Shown here: in pieces, positions 50,622-59,843 of the stretch
How the letters are laid out: every line of letters starts with the position of its first letter
Position numbering within the stretch: position 1 is the first letter of the stretch
Origin: Janthinobacterium saanense
GTDB taxonomy: Bacteria > Pseudomonadota > Gammaproteobacteria > Burkholderiales > Burkholderiaceae_D
Assembly: GCF_014200675.1 (NCBI RefSeq)
Contig: NZ_JACHCI010000020.1
Coordinates: 50,840-114,839, forward strand
Reading direction: 5' to 3'
Length of the DNA stretch: 64,000 nucleotides
Notes under the pieces: model-generated
What the model saw: only the letters and a program-made list of their open reading frames with translations
Database searches by the model: none
Told to the model about the DNA's origin: nothing
Translations under genes and position numbers: made by a program

Positions 50622-51038
50622 ATGGCCGATTGGATAGGCTGGTTTGTGGCAGCGGGTGCGGTATTGATCCTGGAGTTATTTACTGGCACATTTTATTTGC
50701 TGATGATCGCCATTGGCATTAGTGCGGGCGGATTGGTGGCACTGGCCGGCGCAAATGGCGTTTGGCAGGCACTGGCAGCGGCCGTGGTTGGCGTGGTGGC
50801 GACCCTGTTATTGCGCCGCAGCCGATTTGGCAAGGCGTCGCGCCGTGATGCGGCGCAGGACCCGAATGTGAATCTGGATATAGGCCAAAGTGTGGCAGTG
50901 GCGCACTGGGTCGATGGTGTGGCGCGCGTGATGTATCGCGGTGCGCTGTGGGATGTTGAATTAGCCCCCGGCAGCGATACGCAAGCGGGCCAGTACACAA
51001 TACGCGCCGTACGCGGCAGTCGTTTGATTGTTGGATAA
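50622..51038 (+). CDS. NfeD-family membrane protein
   Basis: A 138-residue protein with two to three transmembrane segments (WFVAAGAVLILELFTGTFYL, then LLMIAIGISAGGLVALAG) and a C-terminal OB-fold domain (SVAVAHWVDGVARVMYRGALW and GQYTIRAVRGSRLIV). NfeD proteins partner with SPFH-domain proteins in membrane microdomains, and the next gene is such a protein 15 nt downstream. AAAGGAAAG precedes ATG 50622. Confidence 0.9.
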   Translation: MADWIGWFVAAGAVLILELFTGTFYLLMIAIGISAGGLVALAGANGVWQALAAAVVGVVATLLLRRSRFGKASRRDAAQDPNVNLDIGQSVAVAHWVDGVARVMYRGALWDVELAPGSDTQAGQYTIRAVRGSRLIVG

Positions 51039-51053
51039 CCTGGAGAGTAAATT

Positions 51054-51986
51054 ATGGAAGTAAACATCGGAAGCGTCACGCTGATCTTGTTATTGCTGGC
51101 CCTGGTCTTTGTATTCAAGACGGTCAATGTGGTGCCGCAGCAGCACGCCTGGGTGGTCGAGCGTCTGGGTAAATTTCATGCGGTATTGGGCCCTGGCCTG
51201 AATATCGTCGTGCCTTTCGTCGACCGCATCGCTTACAAGCATGTACTCAAGGAGATTCCACTCGATGTGCCGCCACAGGTCTGTATTACGCGTGACAATA
51301 CGCAGCTGCAGGTTGACGGTATCCTGTATTTCCAGATTACCGACCCCATGCGCGCCTCGTACGGATCGTCGAATTACATCGCCGCCATTACGCAGCTGGC
51401 GCAAACGACCTTGCGTTCCGTGATTGGCAAGATGGAGCTCGACAAGACGTTTGAAGAGCGCGACCATATTAATACAGCCATCGTGAATGCCATCGATGAA
51501 TCGGCGTCGAATTGGGGCGTCAAGGTTTTGCGTTATGAGATCAAGGATTTGACGCCACCGAAGGAGATCCTGCATGCGATGCAGGCGCAAATCACGGCTG
51601 AACGCGAAAAGCGCGCACTGATCGCGGCCTCGGAAGGGCGCAGGCAGGAGCAGATCAATATCGCCAGCGGTGAACGCGAAGCGTCAATTGCCCGCTCGGA
51701 AGGCGAGAAGCAGGCATCGATCAACCGTGCCGAAGGGCAGGCGGCTGCCATCGTGGCGCTGGCCCAGGCGAGCGCCGAGGCGCTGCGCCAGGTGGGCGCC
51801 GCTATCCGCGAGCCCGGTGGTGAGGATGCCGTCAATCTGAAGGTGGCGGAGCAGTATGTGGGCGCTTTTGCGCAATTGGCCAAGACGAATAACTCGATTA
51901 TCGTCCCGGCCAATCTGGGTGACATGAGCAGCTTGATCGCTACCGCCATGCAGGTAGTTAAAACGCAAAAGCCCAAAGTGCTGTAA
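51054..51986 (+). CDS. qmcA: SPFH-domain paraslipin (QmcA-like)
   Basis: A 310-residue stomatin-like protein with an N-terminal membrane anchor (VTLILLLLALVFVFK), the SPFH core (VVERLGKFHAVLGPGLNIV, ITRDNTQLQVDGILYFQI, TLRSVIGKMELDKTFEER) and a Glu/Ala-rich coiled-coil tail (AEREKRALIAASEGRRQE) ending in a hydrophobic segment. It scaffolds inner-membrane domains and modulates FtsH-type proteolysis. It forms a two-gene operon with nfeD; GGAGAG precedes the ATG. Confidence 0.92.
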   Translation: MEVNIGSVTLILLLLALVFVFKTVNVVPQQHAWVVERLGKFHAVLGPGLNIVVPFVDRIAYKHVLKEIPLDVPPQVCITRDNTQLQVDGILYFQITDPMRASYGSSNYIAAITQLAQTTLRSVIGKMELDKTFEERDHINTAIVNAIDESASNWGVKVLRYEIKDLTPPKEILHAMQAQITAEREKRALIAASEGRRQEQINIASGEREASIARSEGEKQASINRAEGQAAAIVALAQASAEALRQVGAAIREPGGEDAVNLKVAEQYVGAFAQLAKTNNSIIVPANLGDMSSLIATAMQVVKTQKPKVL

Positions 51987-52029
51987 TTCGCCTTGAGCGC
52001 AAGCCTTACTACGCAGTTAATAGCAACTT

Positions 52030-52053
52030 CCGCCCGCTTGATAGCGGGCGGTT
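52030..52053 (+). terminator. Terminator after the nfeD-qmcA operon
   Basis: CCGCCCGCT (52030-52038) and AGCGGGCGG (52043-52051) form a 9-bp stem with a TGAT loop followed by TTT. Confidence 0.75.
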
Positions 52054-52630
52054 TGCATAGTGCGGCAGTATTCTCACAGTATGACTTGTGTGTGATCGAT
52101 GGCGCGCTATTGGATTTTTAATTCATCGTATGGCGGGCATGATGAGGGTATTATGCGTGGCGTGCGGCGCTTGTTTTTGTTTTCGATTAAAGTGGCGGCC
52201 GTATGGGGGAGATTAAGCAGTCGTAACTCTGCAGTAGAATGTCTCCGATAATGAGATGTGAAACAAGATAGTATTGGTCCAATGTATTGTTTCGCGTATT
52301 GCCCCAATGTTTTTCATGGATTTGAATTTATAAAATCCATAAATTGCAATTAAATAAAAATTGATAGACAATAAACGGCATGATGGTGTACTGCAGTTGA
52401 ATCCTGGCCTGTCGATGGATAGGAGTTCGCTTGCAGGTTTGACCACTTGTTGCCTGCCTGTGATTCGGGGTGTTTGCGTATATCGGCTGAAAATGACTGT
52501 TTTAAGCAAAAATAATTGTAAAAAACATTAAAATTCCAAAAAAATCTCCCCAGGCGCGTTACAATTGGATAGAATTTAACTGTAGAGTTATATTTTTTAA
52601 CGCAATCTCAACCCAGGCAAAGGAAATATC
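52054..52630. other. AT-rich non-coding region upstream of the H-NS gene
   Basis: About 580 bp without a supportable gene. It becomes strongly AT-rich from about 52240 onward, as is usual for hns-type promoters that are autoregulated by H-NS binding. Only short openings without ribosome-binding sites occur. Confidence 0.5.
52565..52593 (+). promoter_or_regulatory. Possible promoter of the H-NS gene
   Basis: TTGGAT (52565-52570), a 17-nt spacer and TTATAT (52588-52593) lie just upstream of the ORF. The match is moderate and sits in AT-rich sequence, where chance matches are common. Confidence 0.4.
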
Positions 52631-52939
52631 ATGGATCTGTCCAGCTTATCCCTGTCCGAACTGCGCACGCTGCAAGACGACATCAAGAAACAAATGAAAA
52701 AACGCGAACAGGACGACCTGTCCAAAGCGCGCGAGCAAATCCTGGCGATCGCTCAAAGCGTCGGCGTTTCGGTAAAAGATCTGGTGGGTACGGGTATCCG
52801 TGCAAAAACCGGTACCGTGGCTGTGCGTTATCGCAATCCGGACGATGCGTCGCAACAATGGACGGGCCGTGGCCGTCAACCGAAATGGGTCAAGGAATGG
52901 ACCGATTCGGGCAAATCACGTGATCTTCTGAAGGTTTAA
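52631..52939 (+). CDS. H-NS-family nucleoid-associated protein
   Basis: A 102-residue protein of the short Burkholderiales H-NS type: an N-terminal coiled-coil oligomerisation helix (SLSELRTLQDDIKKQMKKRE) and a C-terminal DNA-binding domain with YRNPDDASQQWTGRGRQPKW, containing the AT-hook-like TGRGRQPKW loop. It silences AT-rich and acquired DNA. AAAGGAAA precedes ATG 52631. The AT-rich segment upstream of the two-partner secretion locus about 5 kb away would be a plausible target. Confidence 0.94.
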   Translation: MDLSSLSLSELRTLQDDIKKQMKKREQDDLSKAREQILAIAQSVGVSVKDLVGTGIRAKTGTVAVRYRNPDDASQQWTGRGRQPKWVKEWTDSGKSRDLLKV

Positions 52940-52951
52940 ATACCGTTCATT

Positions 52952-53007
52952 CGGATGCTTGTCCTGTAGTCCTGCAGCATGTACTTAAAGCAGCACGCAA
53001 GCATCCG
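52952..53007 (+). other. Long inverted repeat in the hns 3' region
   Basis: CGGATGCTTG (52952-52961) and CAAGCATCCG (52998-53007) are perfect complements separated by 36 nt. It may be the hns terminator or a 3'-UTR structure; a run of nine C follows at 53013-53021 rather than Ts. Confidence 0.5.
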
Positions 53008-53161
53008 GAACTCCCCCCCCCTTTGATGAGTTGGCGCCCACGCCAGAGCCATCACTCCTGCATTTCAGCTATCTGCCCGTATTATCGGCAGCTATGGCGC
53101 TCCTTATATCCCATTCTTTATTGTCCTGTTATCTGATTCCGGTAGCCCTTATGGCGTGGCC

Positions 53162-53190
53162 AAAATAAAAACCCGGCATGCAGCCGGGTT
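53162..53190 (-). terminator. Rho-independent terminator of smpB
   Basis: On the minus strand AACCCGGC, loop TGCAT and GCCGGGTT are followed by TTATTTTG. It lies 38 nt beyond the smpB stop. Confidence 0.82.
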
Positions 53191-53227
53191 GGTTGGGGTA
53201 TTGCAATGCCCGCATGGGCAAGCCGAT

Positions 53228-53677
53228 TTAGCGGCGGTTCGTCTTCATTGCGGCCTGGACTTCGCGCGCGCCATCGCGGTCGCGTTCAGCGGCCCGTTTG
53301 TCGTGCTGCTTCTTGCCCTTGGCCAGGCCGATTTCGCATTTCACGCGGCCGCCCTTGTAATGCAGGTTCAACGGCACCAGGGTAAAGCCGGAACGCTCGA
53401 CCTTGCCGATCAGTTTATCCATTTCCGCGCGGTGCAGCAGCAGCTTGCGCGTGCGCACGGCTTCCGGGTGGATATGGGTGGAGGCGGTCGGCAAGGCGCT
53501 GATATGGGCGCCGAACAGGAATAATTCGTCGCCACGGACGACGACGTAGGCTTCCTTGATTTGAACGCGGGCGTCGCGGATGGCTTTGACTTCCCAGCCT
53601 TCGAGCACGATGCCGGCTTCGTAGCGATCCTCGATAAAGTAGTCGTGGAATGCTTTTCTGTTGTCTGCTATGGTCAT
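53228..53677 (-). CDS. smpB: SsrA-binding protein SmpB
   Basis: A 149-residue tmRNA-binding protein with [58 protein letters not shown] and a basic C-terminal tail ([14 protein letters not shown]). It brings tmRNA to stalled ribosomes for trans-translation. The gene is divergent from ratA, the conserved smpB-ratA-ratB arrangement. Confidence 0.97.
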   Translation of the reverse strand: MTIADNRKAFHDYFIEDRYEAGIVLEGWEVKAIRDARVQIKEAYVVVRGDELFLFGAHISALPTASTHIHPEAVRTRKLLLHRAEMDKLIGKVERSGFTLVPLNLHYKGGRVKCEIGLAKGKKQHDKRAAERDRDGAREVQAAMKTNRR

Positions 53678-53770
53678 GAGATGGTAAATGTGCGCGGGTC
53701 GGTTAAACTACTGTCTCGCGCAAGCGCGATAAAATCCAATGTATCCAACATCATAGCAAATGGTTCTTCA

Positions 53771-54202
53771 ATGGCAGTAGTACATAAATCAGTTTTTCTC
53801 GGCTACAGCGCCGAACAAATGTTCGCGCTGGTGGCGGCGGTGGAAGATTATCCCAAATTCCTGCCCTGGTGCGGCGCGGTGGAAGTGCGCGAGCGCGGCG
53901 AAAACACGGTTGTCGCCAGCGTTGGTATACAGTACCACGGCGTGCGCCAAAGCTTCACCACGTCGAACGAGAACGTGCCGCCATCGTCCATCAAGATGAA
54001 GCTGGTTGACGGTCCTTTCAAGACCCTCGACGGCGTCTGGACCTTCAAAGCCTTGCGCGACGACGCCTGCAAGATTGAGCTGGACCTGCATTACGAGTTT
54101 TCCAGCCGCGTATTGGAGCAAATCATCGGCCCCGTGTTCGGCATGATCGCCAACAGCATGGTCGATTCCTTCTGCAAGCGCGCGGAGACCGTCTATGGCT
54201 GA
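53771..54202 (+). CDS. ratA: RatA/COQ10-family START-domain protein
   Basis: A 143-residue START-like protein with HKSVFLGYSAEQMFALVAAV, DYPKFLPWCGAVEV and PFKTLDGVWTFKAL. The E. coli member is described as a ribosome-association toxin, while the mitochondrial homologue COQ10 binds ubiquinone; either role is possible here. ATG 53771 matches the family N-terminus; the longer opening from 53561 lies over smpB on the other strand. It overlaps ratB by 8 nt. Confidence 0.9.
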   Translation: MAVVHKSVFLGYSAEQMFALVAAVEDYPKFLPWCGAVEVRERGENTVVASVGIQYHGVRQSFTTSNENVPPSSIKMKLVDGPFKTLDGVWTFKALRDDACKIELDLHYEFSSRVLEQIIGPVFGMIANSMVDSFCKRAETVYG

Positions 54203-54491
54203 GGCCAGCATCCAGGTGCAGATATGCCATGCCTTGCCTGACAGCGCCTTCCTGCGCACATTAAACGTGCCTGTGGGCACGACCGTGGAGCAGGCAGTCG
54301 AGCTGAGCGGTTTGCTGCAGGCAGTGCCCGGCATCGACCTGGCCGTGAATATGGTCGGTATCTATGGCAAGAAGAAGGCCCTCGATACCGTATTGCGCGA
54401 GCATGACAGAGTGGAAGTCTACCGCCCCTTGCTGGCGGACCCGAAAGAGGCGCGCCGGCGCCGGGCTGGCAGCAAGCCTGCCAAGGCCTAG
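54195..54491 (+). CDS. ratB: RatB/RnfH-family ubiquitin-like protein
   Basis: A 98-residue protein of the RnfH/RatB family with the beta-grasp pattern ASIQVQICHALPDSAFLRTL, GTTVEQAVELSGL, and VGIYGKKKALDTVLREHDRV followed by EVYRPLLADPKEARRRRA. The function is unestablished; it is co-transcribed with ratA (8-nt overlap). The basic C-terminal tail is typical. Confidence 0.9.
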   Translation: MAEASIQVQICHALPDSAFLRTLNVPVGTTVEQAVELSGLLQAVPGIDLAVNMVGIYGKKKALDTVLREHDRVEVYRPLLADPKEARRRRAGSKPAKA

Positions 54492-54498
54492 ATGCGTG

Positions 54499-54539
54499 GC
54501 AGGGCGGCTACTTTGCTACCCTGCTTATACAATATTTTT

Positions 54540-54540
<1 letters not shown>
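54499..54540 (+). terminator. Possible terminator after ratB
   Basis: GCAGGG (54499-54504) and CCCTGC (54519-54524) arms are followed by a T-rich stretch ending at 54541. The stem is short with an imperfect inner part. Confidence 0.45.
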
Positions 54541-56087
<1,547 letters not shown>

Positions 56088-56105
56088 GCGGTAACGAAAG
56101 TCCAG

Positions 56106-56130
56106 ACCGGCGCCCAGTGCGCCGGTTTTG
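56106..56130 (+). terminator. Hairpin with T-tail between guaB and guaA
   Basis: ACCGGCGC (56106-56113) and GCGCCGGT (56119-56126) form a perfect 8-bp stem with loop CCAGT and a TTTTG tail. It probably gives partial termination between the two guanine-synthesis genes. Confidence 0.6.
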
Positions 56131-56157
56131 CAATTGACCCTGAATAAAGCTCCGACC

Positions 56158-57768
56158 ATGCATTCTAAAATCCTCATTCTCGATTTCGGTTCCCAAGTCA
56201 CCCAGCTGATCGCCCGCCGCGTGCGTGATTCTGGCGTGTTTTCCGAAGTCTTCCCGTATGACGTCAGCGACGAATTCGTGCGCAACTATGGCGCCGCCGG
56301 CGTGATCCTGTCGGGCAGCCATAATTCGACGCTGGAAGGCGATTCGCCACGCGCGCCGCAAGCCGTGTTCGAACTGGGCGTGCCTGTGCTGGGTATCTGC
56401 TACGGCATGCAAACCATGGCGGCCCAGCTGGGCGGCAAGGTGGAAAACGGCCTGGTGCGCGAATTCGGCTACGCCGAAGTGCGCGCCCGCAGCCACACCA
56501 AATTGCTGAACGGCATCGCCGACTTCGTGACCGACGAAGGCCACGGCATGCTGAAAGTGTGGATGAGCCACGGCGACAAGGTGCTGGACATGCCGCCAGG
56601 CTTCAAACTGATGGGCAATACGCCTAGCTGCCCGATCGCCGCCATGGCCGACGAAGAGCGCCAGTTCTACGGCGTGCAATTCCACCCGGAAGTCACCCAC
56701 ACGGTGCAGGGCAAGGCCATCATCGGCCGTTTCGTGCATGAAATCTGCGGCTGCAAATCGGACTGGAACATGCCCGACTACATCAGCGAAGCGGTGGAAA
56801 AAATCCGCGCGCAAGTGGGCACCGACGAAGTCATCCTGGGCTTGTCCGGTGGCGTCGATTCTTCCGTGGCTGCCGCGCTGATCCACCGCGCCATCGGCGA
56901 CCAGCTGACCTGTGTGTTTGTCGACCATGGCCTGCTGCGCCTGGACGAAGGCAAGATGGTGATGGACATGTTCGCCAAGAACCTGGGCGTAAAAGTCATC
57001 CGCGTCGATGCAGAAGACCAGTTCATGGGCCATCTGGCCGGCGTCACCGATCCTGAGCAAAAGCGCAAGATCATCGGCCGCGAATTCGTCGAAGTGTTCC
57101 AGGTCGAATCGGGCAAGCTGGTCAATGCCAAATGGCTGGCGCAAGGCACGATTTACCCGGACGTGATCGAGTCGGCAGGCAAAGGCAAGAAAGGCCAGAC
57201 CATCAAGAGTCACCACAATGTGGGCGGCTTGCCAGACACCATGAAGCTGCAACTGCTGGAGCCGCTGCGCGAACTGTTCAAGGACGAAGTGCGCAAACTG
57301 GGCGTGGCCCTGGGCTTGCCGCATGACATGGTTTACCGTCACCCATTCCCAGGCCCAGGCCTGGGCGTGCGCATCCTCGGTGAAGTCAAAAAAGAGTTCG
57401 CCGACCTGCTGCGCCGCGCCGACGCCATCTTCATCGAAGAACTGCGCAACACGCCATACGAATTCGTTGCCGGCCAGGCCGTCGACCCGGAAGCCTTGCC
57501 AGCGAACTGGTACGAAGCGACCAGTCAGGCCTTCGCCGTGTTTCTGCCCGTCAAATCGGTAGGCGTGATGGGCGACGGCCGCACCTACGAATACGTGGTG
57601 GCCCTGCGTGCAGTGCAAACGCAAGACTTCATGACGGCCCACTGGGCCCACCTGCCGCACAGCCTGCTGGGCAAAGTGTCGAACCGCATCATCAACGAAG
57701 TGCGCGGCATCAACCGCGTGGTCTACGATATCTCGGGCAAGCCACCGGCGACGATTGAGTGGGAGTGA
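56158..57768 (+). CDS. guaA: GMP synthase (glutamine-hydrolysing)
   Basis: A 536-residue two-domain enzyme. The class I glutamine amidotransferase domain has [17 protein letters not shown] (catalytic Cys) and [10 protein letters not shown]; the ATP-pyrophosphatase domain has the PP-loop [17 protein letters not shown] and the C-terminal dimerisation domain ends [10 protein letters not shown]. It aminates XMP to GMP. ATG 56158 gives the usual [13 protein letters not shown]; an opening from 56128 overlaps the hairpin and is rejected. Confidence 0.98.
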   Translation: MHSKILILDFGSQVTQLIARRVRDSGVFSEVFPYDVSDEFVRNYGAAGVILSGSHNSTLEGDSPRAPQAVFELGVPVLGICYGMQTMAAQLGGKVENGLVREFGYAEVRARSHTKLLNGIADFVTDEGHGMLKVWMSHGDKVLDMPPGFKLMGNTPSCPIAAMADEERQFYGVQFHPEVTHTVQGKAIIGRFVHEICGCKSDWNMPDYISEAVEKIRAQVGTDEVILGLSGGVDSSVAAALIHRAIGDQLTCVFVDHGLLRLDEGKMVMDMFAKNLGVKVIRVDAEDQFMGHLAGVTDPEQKRKIIGREFVEVFQVESGKLVNAKWLAQGTIYPDVIESAGKGKKGQTIKSHHNVGGLPDTMKLQLLEPLRELFKDEVRKLGVALGLPHDMVYRHPFPGPGLGVRILGEVKKEFADLLRRADAIFIEELRNTPYEFVAGQAVDPEALPANWYEATSQAFAVFLPVKSVGVMGDGRTYEYVVALRAVQTQDFMTAHWAHLPHSLLGKVSNRIINEVRGINRVVYDISGKPPATIEWE

Positions 57769-57815
57769 GTTTTCAAACGGAAACTTTGCCTTCCTAAATA
57801 AGTAAGCCACTAAAG

Positions 57816-57838
57816 CCCTGTTTTTACAGGGTTTTTTT
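57816..57838 (+). terminator. Rho-independent terminator after guaA
   Basis: CCCTGT and ACAGGG close on TTTT and are followed by seven Ts. Confidence 0.82.
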
Positions 57839-57942
57839 ATTCTCGAAATTGCCATAAAAGCTATATCAAGATAGCCATATCGCCATCTTTTCATTGCTAA
57901 AAATAGCTATCATAAAAATAAAGTTCCAAAAAAATAATAAAA

Positions 57943-57971
57943 TTGCCATATGGAAATAGTTATTTTATAAT
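57943..57971 (+). promoter_or_regulatory. Sigma70 promoter of the two-partner secretion operon
   Basis: TTGCCA (57943-57948), a 17-nt spacer and consensus TATAAT (57966-57971) lie 34 bp upstream of the tpsB ATG in a strongly AT-rich segment (about 57840-58000). The segment also has repeated short motifs (ATTGCCATA at two places, AGCTAT/ATAGC) that could bind a regulator or H-NS. Confidence 0.65.
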
Positions 57972-58004
57972 TTACTTATATAAATAATTATTTAAGGCGA
58001 TTTT

Positions 58005-59777
58005 ATGCACCTGCGCTTGACGCCACGGTGCGGTGTTTTTTTGTTGAGTACTACTTTATGCGCGGCCGTGTCCGCGCAAACCCGTCCTGACATTGCACCG
58101 CCGATTCCTGTTGCAGCTGGCGTCAGCCAGCGCGACGATGCCAGCCAAGAATTGATCCGCCAGCAAGAACGTGAACGCCTGTTGCGCCAGCAGCAGGAGC
58201 GCCATCCCGATGTGCGTCTGCAGGATGCGCCGGCGGCAGTGGCCGCCCATCGCCTGCCGGACGGCGAATCACCCTGTTTTGTGATCGACCAGCTCGTCTT
58301 GCAGGGCGACGCGCATGAACAATTCCAGTGGGCGCTGGCGGCCGCCGGGCGCGATGACCTGGGCGCTGCCGACACGCCGCTGGGCCGTTGCCTGGGCACC
58401 CAGGCGATCAATGCGGTGATGGGGCGCATGCAGAACGCCATCATTGCACGTGGTTATGTCACCACGCGCGTGCTGGCCGAGCCGCAGGATTTGAGCAAGG
58501 GCAGGCTGACGTTGACCGTCATACCGGGGCGCATACGCCAGATTGCATTTGCGCCAGGTACGTCCAGCCGTGCCAACTGGTGGAACGCGCTGCCGTCCCG
58601 TCCCGGCGACTTGCTCAATGTGCGCGATACGGAGCAGGCGCTGGAAAATTTCAAGCGGGTGCCGACGGCGGAGGCCGATATCCAGATCAAGCCGGCCGAG
58701 GGCGGCAACGCCCAGCCCGGTGAAAGCGATCTGTCGATCCAGTGGCAACAAAACATGCCGTTTCGCCTGGCGCTGGGGCTTGACGATAGTGGTGCACGCT
58801 CGACGGGCAAGCTGCAAGGCAGTGTGACGGTGTCGTATGACAACTGGCTGACCCTGAATGACTTGTTTTACCTGAGCATCAACCAGAACGTCGACGGCGA
58901 GCGCAACGGTCCGCGCGGCACGGGTGGCCTGGTGGCCCATTATTCGATTCCCTACGCCTATTGGCTGCTGGCATTTACGGCCAGCGACAGCCATTATCAG
59001 CAATCGGTGGCCGGTATCAACCAGGACTACAACTACAGCGGCAGCAGTGAAAACAAGGAAGTCAAACTGTCGCGCCTGGTGTACCGCGATGCCTCGCGCA
59101 AGACCACCGTATCGCTGCGCGGCTGGCAGCGCGCGTCGCGCAACTTTATCGATGACACGGAAGTGGAGGTACAGCGCCGTCGCATGGCCGGCTGGGAGCT
59201 GGGCCTGAGCCACCGCGAATTCATGGGCCAGGCAACGCTGGATATGAATCTGCAATACCGGCGCGGCACGGGGGCGCTGGGTGCGATGGCCGCGCCCGAA
59301 GAAGCGTTCGGCGAAGGCACTTCACGTATGCGTCTGATCCTGGCTGATGCGGCCCTGTCTGCTCCTTTCAAGCTGGCTGGCCAGCCATTGCAATACACGG
59401 GCAACTGGCGCATGCAGCACAACCGTACGCCGCTGGTGCCGCAAGACCGCTTTGCCATCGGCGGGCGCTACACGGTGCGCGGTTACGATGGTGACAGCAG
59501 CCTGTCGGCCGAGCGTGGCTGGCTGCTGCGCAATGAAATTGGCATGCCCCTGGGCGCCAGTGGCCAGCAAGTCTATGCCGGTCTCGACCACGGCCAAGTG
59601 TCGGGGCCATCTGCCGAATGGTTGATCGCGCGCAAGCTCACGGGCGCGGTGCTGGGCCTGCGTGGCCAGTGGCTGGGCGTGCAGTACGACACCTTTGTCG
59701 GCTGGCCCGTGCATAAACCCGAACTATTCCGTACTGCCAGCCATACGGCTGGCTTCAGCCTGAACGCCAGTTACTAA
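58005..59777 (+). CDS. Two-partner secretion transporter TpsB (ShlB/FhaC family)
   Basis: A 590-residue outer-membrane Omp85-superfamily protein. It has a signal peptide (cleavage near AAVSAQT), a charged N-terminal helix region (QELIRQQERERLLRQQQ), two POTRA domains (about residues 85-240, including GYVTTRVLAEPQDLSKGRL) and a 16-strand barrel with the L6 motif YTVRGYDGDSSLSAERGW. It exports the TpsA protein encoded 66 nt downstream. AAGGCGAT upstream of ATG 58005 is an acceptable ribosome-binding site. Confidence 0.94.
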   Translation: MHLRLTPRCGVFLLSTTLCAAVSAQTRPDIAPPIPVAAGVSQRDDASQELIRQQERERLLRQQQERHPDVRLQDAPAAVAAHRLPDGESPCFVIDQLVLQGDAHEQFQWALAAAGRDDLGAADTPLGRCLGTQAINAVMGRMQNAIIARGYVTTRVLAEPQDLSKGRLTLTVIPGRIRQIAFAPGTSSRANWWNALPSRPGDLLNVRDTEQALENFKRVPTAEADIQIKPAEGGNAQPGESDLSIQWQQNMPFRLALGLDDSGARSTGKLQGSVTVSYDNWLTLNDLFYLSINQNVDGERNGPRGTGGLVAHYSIPYAYWLLAFTASDSHYQQSVAGINQDYNYSGSSENKEVKLSRLVYRDASRKTTVSLRGWQRASRNFIDDTEVEVQRRRMAGWELGLSHREFMGQATLDMNLQYRRGTGALGAMAAPEEAFGEGTSRMRLILADAALSAPFKLAGQPLQYTGNWRMQHNRTPLVPQDRFAIGGRYTVRGYDGDSSLSAERGWLLRNEIGMPLGASGQQVYAGLDHGQVSGPSAEWLIARKLTGAVLGLRGQWLGVQYDTFVGWPVHKPELFRTASHTAGFSLNASY

Positions 59778-59843
59778 AGACCAAAGGCGCCGCCTGGCCG
59801 CGCCTGTTTCCCTGCATCTCACTTAGTTGTCATTAGGATAATT

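Noticed and set aside
50465..50722. 85-residue ORF overlapping the dps-nfeD gap
   Set aside because: It runs through a terminator hairpin and into nfeD in another frame, without a ribosome-binding site.
53156..53524. 122-residue plus-strand ORF
   Set aside because: It is antisense to smpB, which is a clear, complete gene.
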